A stretch of 64,000 nt of DNA from an uncultured Clostridia bacterium (lineage in GTDB: Bacteria; Bacillota; Clostridia; Oscillospirales; Acutalibacteraceae): the NCBI GenBank assembly GCA_937892115.1, contig CALAUI010000026.1, positions 62,001 through 126,000 of the forward strand. The letters run 5' to 3'. Positions 60,130-64,000 of the stretch are shown here, in pieces (within the stretch, counting starts at the first letter, position 1; every line of letters begins with the position of its first letter). The notes beneath the pieces are model-generated. The model did no database searches. It worked only from the letters and a program-made list of their open reading frames with translations, and had not been told where the DNA came from. Both the position numbers and the translations under genes were made by a program.

Positions 60130-60924
60130 CTATTGACCGTTGATTATTCCCGTAACCAGACCCGGCTTCAGGCCCAGATACACGATGATTTTTTCACGGA
60201 TAACGGGAGTCCACCAATCACGGTAACCTGCTCTGGTGGGATGAATAGCATCCGCCATATAAAGCTTCAGGTCTTCATCGCTGACCTTACACATTTCCTT
60301 ATCGTTGAAAAGATCAATTACGCCGATATGCCACTTCACCTGAATTTCACGCAGAAGGAAAATCATATCCTCATATTCCGTATTGTCAAACACGGTATTC
60401 GTGTAAAACATTACGGGACAGTCCCAGGTATCCTTTGCGTAGGATATTATGTATTCAACGGCGCCCGCAACGGTATGAGTATCAAACTTTTCACGGTCAA
60501 AGGATGCCGATACCTTACCGAGTGACTTGCTCCGGGTAGCATCGTTGGTGGAAAGCTGACAGACGAAAAGGTCCGGCTTAAGGGCGGTATCTATTTTTTT
60601 CATTCTTGATATGTAACTGTCGCTCTTGTCATCAACGAGTGTTGTGCCGGACTTTGCCTCCTTGACGGCAGTTATACCGTCCTGCTTTACGAGGAAATCC
60701 ACAAAGGATTCCCCGAGTGAACGGGCTCCGTAGGTTACGGAGCTGCCGAGGAAAATAACGGTCTTTCCTTTAAGCGGGCTGTCCGCGGCTTCCGTCTTTT
60801 TCACGCTGTAATCCGCTCCGTTTCCTTTACAGTAAAATCCGAGTTGTCCCAATCCGTATCCCGCCGATGCGATGACACATACCGCAAGAATACATATCAG
60901 AATTCTGAATATAATCTTTTTCAT
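60130..60924 (-). CDS. SGNH/GDSL-family esterase, exported
   Basis: A 264-residue hydrolase with an N-terminal hydrophobic segment (4-24, uncleaved anchor or signal). The SGNH blocks are visible: FLGSSVTYG with Ser62 as likely nucleophile, a Gly/Asn block in QLSTNDATRS, and DAIHPTRAGY near the C-terminus with catalytic Asp and His. Substrates include acetylated carbohydrates and lipids. It starts 3 bases after the GPH transporter gene, suggesting deacylation of a glycan that the transporter imports. Confidence 0.83.
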   Translation of the reverse strand: MKKIIFRILICILAVCVIASAGYGLGQLGFYCKGNGADYSVKKTEAADSPLKGKTVIFLGSSVTYGARSLGESFVDFLVKQDGITAVKEAKSGTTLVDDKSDSYISRMKKIDTALKPDLFVCQLSTNDATRSKSLGKVSASFDREKFDTHTVAGAVEYIISYAKDTWDCPVMFYTNTVFDNTEYEDMIFLLREIQVKWHIGVIDLFNDKEMCKVSDEDLKLYMADAIHPTRAGYRDWWTPVIREKIIVYLGLKPGLVTGIINGQ

Positions 60925-60927
60925 GGC

Positions 60928-62418
60928 TTATGACTGAGTTGCAGCATCCACTGCCCTTACCTCACGCATTTTTTCAAGCTCTTTAAGAATGCCGTCCTTC
61001 TTCCTGCCCGTGTAATTATCAAACAGATACGAGCCGGATGCAAGGAAGTTGCCTACTACACCGCAGAGGGTGAACATAAGGAAAATACCCTTGAGCGCAC
61101 CCGTTGTCTGTGTAACAGCTTCGCCGGCGCTTGCACTCTTATAGCCGATTTTCTGGAAAGCAATATTGTAGAAATTCGTTCTGATGAGATTAAATACGTT
61201 GCCGAAAACGCTCTGTGCCGCACTGACAAGACCTTCACTTCTGATGGGAGTACCGAAGGTCTTTTCCGAATACCATTCCATATAGTCGGTAGCGTCACCC
61301 ACGATGATTTTCTTTGATGCTGAAATCGCGTTGTTGGGCATACCCGCAAGGCCTATCATAACGCCGATGAGCCATTTGTATTTACGTATCTTGTTTACGT
61401 TGAATTTAATCGCAAACAGTGACATAAGTGTATAGAAAAATCCCGTATATGCGAAGCCGCCGCAGAGAATGGTACGCGCGGAGAATTTCCTGCCGAGTAC
61501 GGGAACGGCACCCAGACCGACGTATGAAAGCACACCGCTGACTGCATCGATTGCGACCTTCATCTTATAGAGACCGAATACGTCGCGGTACATATAGTTG
61601 AGAAGCTTGTAGGAAAGTTGTCTTATCTGCTCAAAGAAGGTTGCAAGTTCAAGAATGATGAATGAGCGGCAGTGGAGAAGCGTTGAGATAGTCTGTCTGT
61701 CCCAGACGATTGCCGCCTTTTCGGGCTTCTTGACGACCTTGAGCTTTTCTTCAAGGGTGAAATAAGGCGCAAGCATCGTCGCCAGACCGAGGACTCCGAA
61801 AATAAGCGCGCAGATGAAATAAAGCTGCTTCTGTCTTGTGGGATCCTTTGAGGTCTCTACGATAACGGGAATCACCCAGCCGGGACACATTGAACCGAGG
61901 GATGCCGCAAGGGTAGCCACAGTGTAGAAATTCTTACGGTCGTTGGCGTTGTTGGTCATTCGAAGTGAAAGAGTATTCAGCGAAAGGTCGTAGAACGTAT
62001 CAACCGTCTTGAATATCAGCTTGAAAACGAGGAACCAGATAAAATTCCTGATGGGATCAGCTGAGGGAACGATGAAAAGCAGCAGTGAAGCAATCGTAAA
62101 GGGAAGGGGCATCGTACCCGTCAGAATTTTTGAGGGCGTTTTTTTGCCGGGACGGGCGGGAGTATCAAGGATAGAGCCCGCAACAGGCGGCGTGATAAAG
62201 CCCAGGAACATGAGTATGTTTTCAATTATGGTGATGAGATAAAAATCCTTTTCGGCGAACATATACGTTCTGATGAATATGTCGTCAAAGGTATCAATAC
62301 TGTCCTGACCCATTGCGTTGCCGAAAATACCGCCGGCATAACCTAACTGCTCCTTTATGGTAAAGGACGGGTTATTCTTTATGGGATCGATAAATCTGTT
62401 TATCTTTTCCTTAATCAT
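60928..62418 (-). CDS. MFS transporter, GPH-like
   Basis: A 496-residue membrane protein with about twelve helices. Features are SFTIKEQLGYAGGIFGNAMGQDS at the start, a TPARPGKKTPS cytoplasmic loop between helices 2 and 3, and GDATDYMEWYSEKTFGTPIRSEG in the second half, the GPH-type D-x-x-D-Y/E-W segment. The start at 62418 has AAGGAGGC 5 bases upstream; the ATG-less extension upstream is unsupported. The substrate is unknown; co-transcription with an SGNH esterase suggests a carbohydrate. Confidence 0.82.
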   Translation of the reverse strand: MIKEKINRFIDPIKNNPSFTIKEQLGYAGGIFGNAMGQDSIDTFDDIFIRTYMFAEKDFYLITIIENILMFLGFITPPVAGSILDTPARPGKKTPSKILTGTMPLPFTIASLLLFIVPSADPIRNFIWFLVFKLIFKTVDTFYDLSLNTLSLRMTNNANDRKNFYTVATLAASLGSMCPGWVIPVIVETSKDPTRQKQLYFICALIFGVLGLATMLAPYFTLEEKLKVVKKPEKAAIVWDRQTISTLLHCRSFIILELATFFEQIRQLSYKLLNYMYRDVFGLYKMKVAIDAVSGVLSYVGLGAVPVLGRKFSARTILCGGFAYTGFFYTLMSLFAIKFNVNKIRKYKWLIGVMIGLAGMPNNAISASKKIIVGDATDYMEWYSEKTFGTPIRSEGLVSAAQSVFGNVFNLIRTNFYNIAFQKIGYKSASAGEAVTQTTGALKGIFLMFTLCGVVGNFLASGSYLFDNYTGRKKDGILKELEKMREVRAVDAATQS

Positions 62419-62453
62419 TTTTTGCCTCCTTCTGACCAATTCAAACTAATTAA

Positions 62454-62482
62454 AATATACACTATACTCGGCCTTATTTCAA
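62454..62482 (-). promoter_or_regulatory. Promoter of the GPH/SGNH operon
   Basis: Minus strand: -35 TTGAAA (62477-62482), 17 bases, -10 TATATT (62454-62459). Confidence 0.65.
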
Positions 62483-62559
62483 CACTTTTTACAAATGTTG
62501 CAAATGAATATTGTACATAATAAAATTTCTTTTTCCTTTATTTTCATCGCTCGGTATGG

Positions 62560-62565
62560 TATAAT
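62560..62565 (+). promoter_or_regulatory. -10 element before the metallophosphoesterase gene
   Basis: TATAAT at 62560-62565 within the dyad GGTATAATATACC; no convincing -35 is seen at the proper distance. Confidence 0.45.
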
Positions 62566-62593
62566 ATACCAAATTTTTACAGGAGGTGCAGTT

Positions 62594-63727
62594 ATGGCAA
62601 TCGTTAAACTGTGCATTACTTTTTTACTTTCAATCACTCAGATGCTGGCTCCTCTGTTCTCATTTATGGCAGGCGGCATCGACAAGAATTTTGAAGACTG
62701 GTCAAAGGACGACAAATTCGAGAGAAGCTATTGCTTCGAAATAGAAAAAGACCCCGATAAAGATTTCAAGGTTCTCAACCTTACCGACATTCAGCTGAGC
62801 CCCGACCTTGTCTTCAGCGAGAAGGGTGAATTTTCCAAAAGACTCATCGACAGTCTCATTAAGGAAACTCAACCCGACCTCATCACTCTTACCGGCGACA
62901 ACTCCACAAGTCTTGTAGGTTACCTCAGACTTATCGAGGTGCTTGATTCCTACGGTATCCCCTGGGCTCCCGTAATGGGCAACCACGACGGCGGCAACGG
63001 CAACAAGCTCCAGGAAGCATGGGATTCATACCATCTTGAGAAATCCGAAAACTGTCTGTTCAAGTTCGGCCCCAAGGATATGGGCTACGGTAACTACATC
63101 ATCAATATTACCGAAAACGGCAAAATCGTTCACTCCCTGTTCATGATGGATACCCATTCAGGTGCCGGCGACACCGAAGCAAGCAAAATCAATGCGGGCA
63201 AAAAGGAAGACGGCTCATACAGCTACGGATATGACCACCTCTGGGCAAATCAGATTGAATGGTACAAGTGGGCTGTAAACGGCATTAAGGAAATTGCAGG
63301 CGAAACCGTTGAAAGCACGGTATATTTCCACATTCCCGTATGCGAATATCAAAATGCAAAGGCACTTTACACCGACCCCGTTGAAATCGGAAAAAACGAT
63401 GAAGGCAAGCCCGTATACAAGTACGTTGCCAAGGACGGCATCGGTGCTTTCGGTGAGCTTCGTGAGGGCATCTGCTCCCCCGAAGGCAATAACGGTTTCT
63501 TCACGACCTGCGTTGAGCTTGGCTCAACAAAGACAATGGTTGCAGGTCACGACCACGTAAACAGTCTCTGTGTAAACTATCAGGGCATCAACCTCTGCTA
63601 CGGTCTCAAGAGCGGTCAGGGTTCATACTATGATGACGACTGCCTGGGCGGCTCCGTTCTTTCAGTCAATTCAGACGGTAACGCTTCCTTTGAGCATCAT
63701 TTCTACTCGGAAAGCGAACCCGTATAA
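62594..63727 (+). CDS. Metallophosphoesterase with D-x-Q first motif
   Basis: A 377-residue calcineurin-like phosphoesterase with an N-terminal hydrophobic segment (4-27, anchor or signal). The metal-site blocks are LTDIQLS (D65xQ67, where most family members have D-x-H), GDN 101-103, GNHD 129-132, a later HIP and GHDH. The Gln form also occurs in sphingomyelinase-type and some secreted phosphoesterases. AGGAGG precedes the ATG. The partial PHP-domain gene starts 11 bases downstream, so both phosphoesterase types may process one exported substrate. Confidence 0.83.
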   Translation: MAIVKLCITFLLSITQMLAPLFSFMAGGIDKNFEDWSKDDKFERSYCFEIEKDPDKDFKVLNLTDIQLSPDLVFSEKGEFSKRLIDSLIKETQPDLITLTGDNSTSLVGYLRLIEVLDSYGIPWAPVMGNHDGGNGNKLQEAWDSYHLEKSENCLFKFGPKDMGYGNYIINITENGKIVHSLFMMDTHSGAGDTEASKINAGKKEDGSYSYGYDHLWANQIEWYKWAVNGIKEIAGETVESTVYFHIPVCEYQNAKALYTDPVEIGKNDEGKPVYKYVAKDGIGAFGELREGICSPEGNNGFFTTCVELGSTKTMVAGHDHVNSLCVNYQGINLCYGLKSGQGSYYDDDCLGGSVLSVNSDGNASFEHHFYSESEPV

Positions 63728-63738
63728 AGTAAAACGGT

Positions 63739-64000
63739 ATGAAAAAAGTATTGTCGGTACTGCTCAGTACCATTCTCATTCTTCAGGTATTCGGTCTGTG
63801 CCTAAGTGTTTCGGCTGACGAAACCGAATACACGATTTCAAATCCTTACGAAGACGTGGACTGGAGTACCTGGAAGGGCTATAAAGCTCAACTTCACTGT
63901 CACACCAACGCCTCGGACGGTTTTCAGACGATAGGCGAAGCCCTTGAAGATTATTACGCTCTTGACTACGACATCGTTGCGATAACCGATCACGGCACGA
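63739..64000 (+). CDS. Secreted PHP-domain protein, N-terminal fragment
   Basis: The first 87 codons of a protein cut by the window end. It has a Sec signal peptide (MKKVLSVLLSTILILQVFGL, likely cleavage after SVSA, residue 26). The mature part contains the PHP metal motif LHCHTNASDG and the second block AITDHGT. PHP domains are two- or three-metal phosphoesterases. The ribosome binding site is weak, consistent with coupling to the preceding gene. Confidence 0.82.
   Translation, partial: MKKVLSVLLSTILILQVFGLCLSVSADETEYTISNPYEDVDWSTWKGYKAQLHCHTNASDGFQTIGEALEDYYALDYDIVAITDHGT

Overview
The window reads as chromosome of a low-to-moderate GC, strictly anaerobic Firmicute of the class Clostridia, probably near the Oscillospirales/Ruminococcaceae. 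Supporting signs are strong AGGAGG-type ribosome binding sites, near-consensus sigma-A promoters (most with a 17-base spacer), the Firmicutes gene order phoH-ybeY-dgkA-era-recO, a Na+-pumping decarboxylase, a tungsten aldehyde:ferredoxin oxidoreductase, and clostridial families such as DUF6054 and DUF4474-like proteins. This placement is inference; no rRNA or tRNA gene was seen.

Layout. 1-2.2 kb: the end of an MntP-like pump, a GH16 glucanase and rplM-rpsI. 2.4-6.1 kb (minus): a lipoprotein and two tandem FAD oxidoreductases. 6.2-8.3 kb: a broken gene remnant and a secreted 530-residue protein of unknown function. 8.4-14.2 kb: a DMT transporter, a ThuA/Gfo-Idh/lipase operon, a ZIP metal transporter and a repeat-bearing gap. 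14.2-24.6 kb: a two-component system, an AllA-like protein, a MATE transporter, a CREST-type membrane hydrolase, an ECF S component, a Crp/Fnr regulator, and a metallophosphoesterase/GH127 pair.

24.6-36.3 kb is a tungsten-enzyme island on two divergent arms. The minus arm encodes a MoaB/MogA-like protein, a ThiF/MoeB-like E1, the AOR catalytic subunit, a MoaD-like protein and a four-cluster ferredoxin. The plus arm encodes a tungstate ABC importer (tupABC), MoeA, a MoeA fused to a periplasmic-binding-like domain, MoaC, two MOSC proteins and MoaA. Metal uptake, pyranopterin synthesis, metal insertion and the enzyme itself are therefore together; moaE is missing. The 272-base gap between the arms holds a perfect inverted repeat over the minus-arm promoter and a four-hairpin leader before tupA, the best candidate here for an undescribed regulatory system.

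36.3-51.4 kb: a Gfo/Idh protein, two histidine phosphatases, a tandem pair of anchored DUF4474-like proteins, glyS, the oxaloacetate decarboxylase Na+ pump (OadA, OadG, biotin carrier, OadB), an aldolase/IolC-like kinase pair, a membrane-embedded M28 peptidase and a GPH transporter. 51.4-60 kb (minus) is a ten-gene operon that starts with RNA/ribosome/cell-envelope housekeeping (phoH, ybeY, dgkA, DUF6054, era, recO) and runs without a gap into a TIM-barrel epimerase, an RlmA methyltransferase, a GH27 alpha-galactosidase and a purple-acid-phosphatase-like protein. 60-64 kb: an SGNH hydrolase and GPH transporter (minus), then a metallophosphoesterase and the start of a secreted PHP-domain protein. 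Overall the organism looks like a saccharolytic gut-type anaerobe with Na+ energetics and tungsten-dependent aldehyde metabolism.
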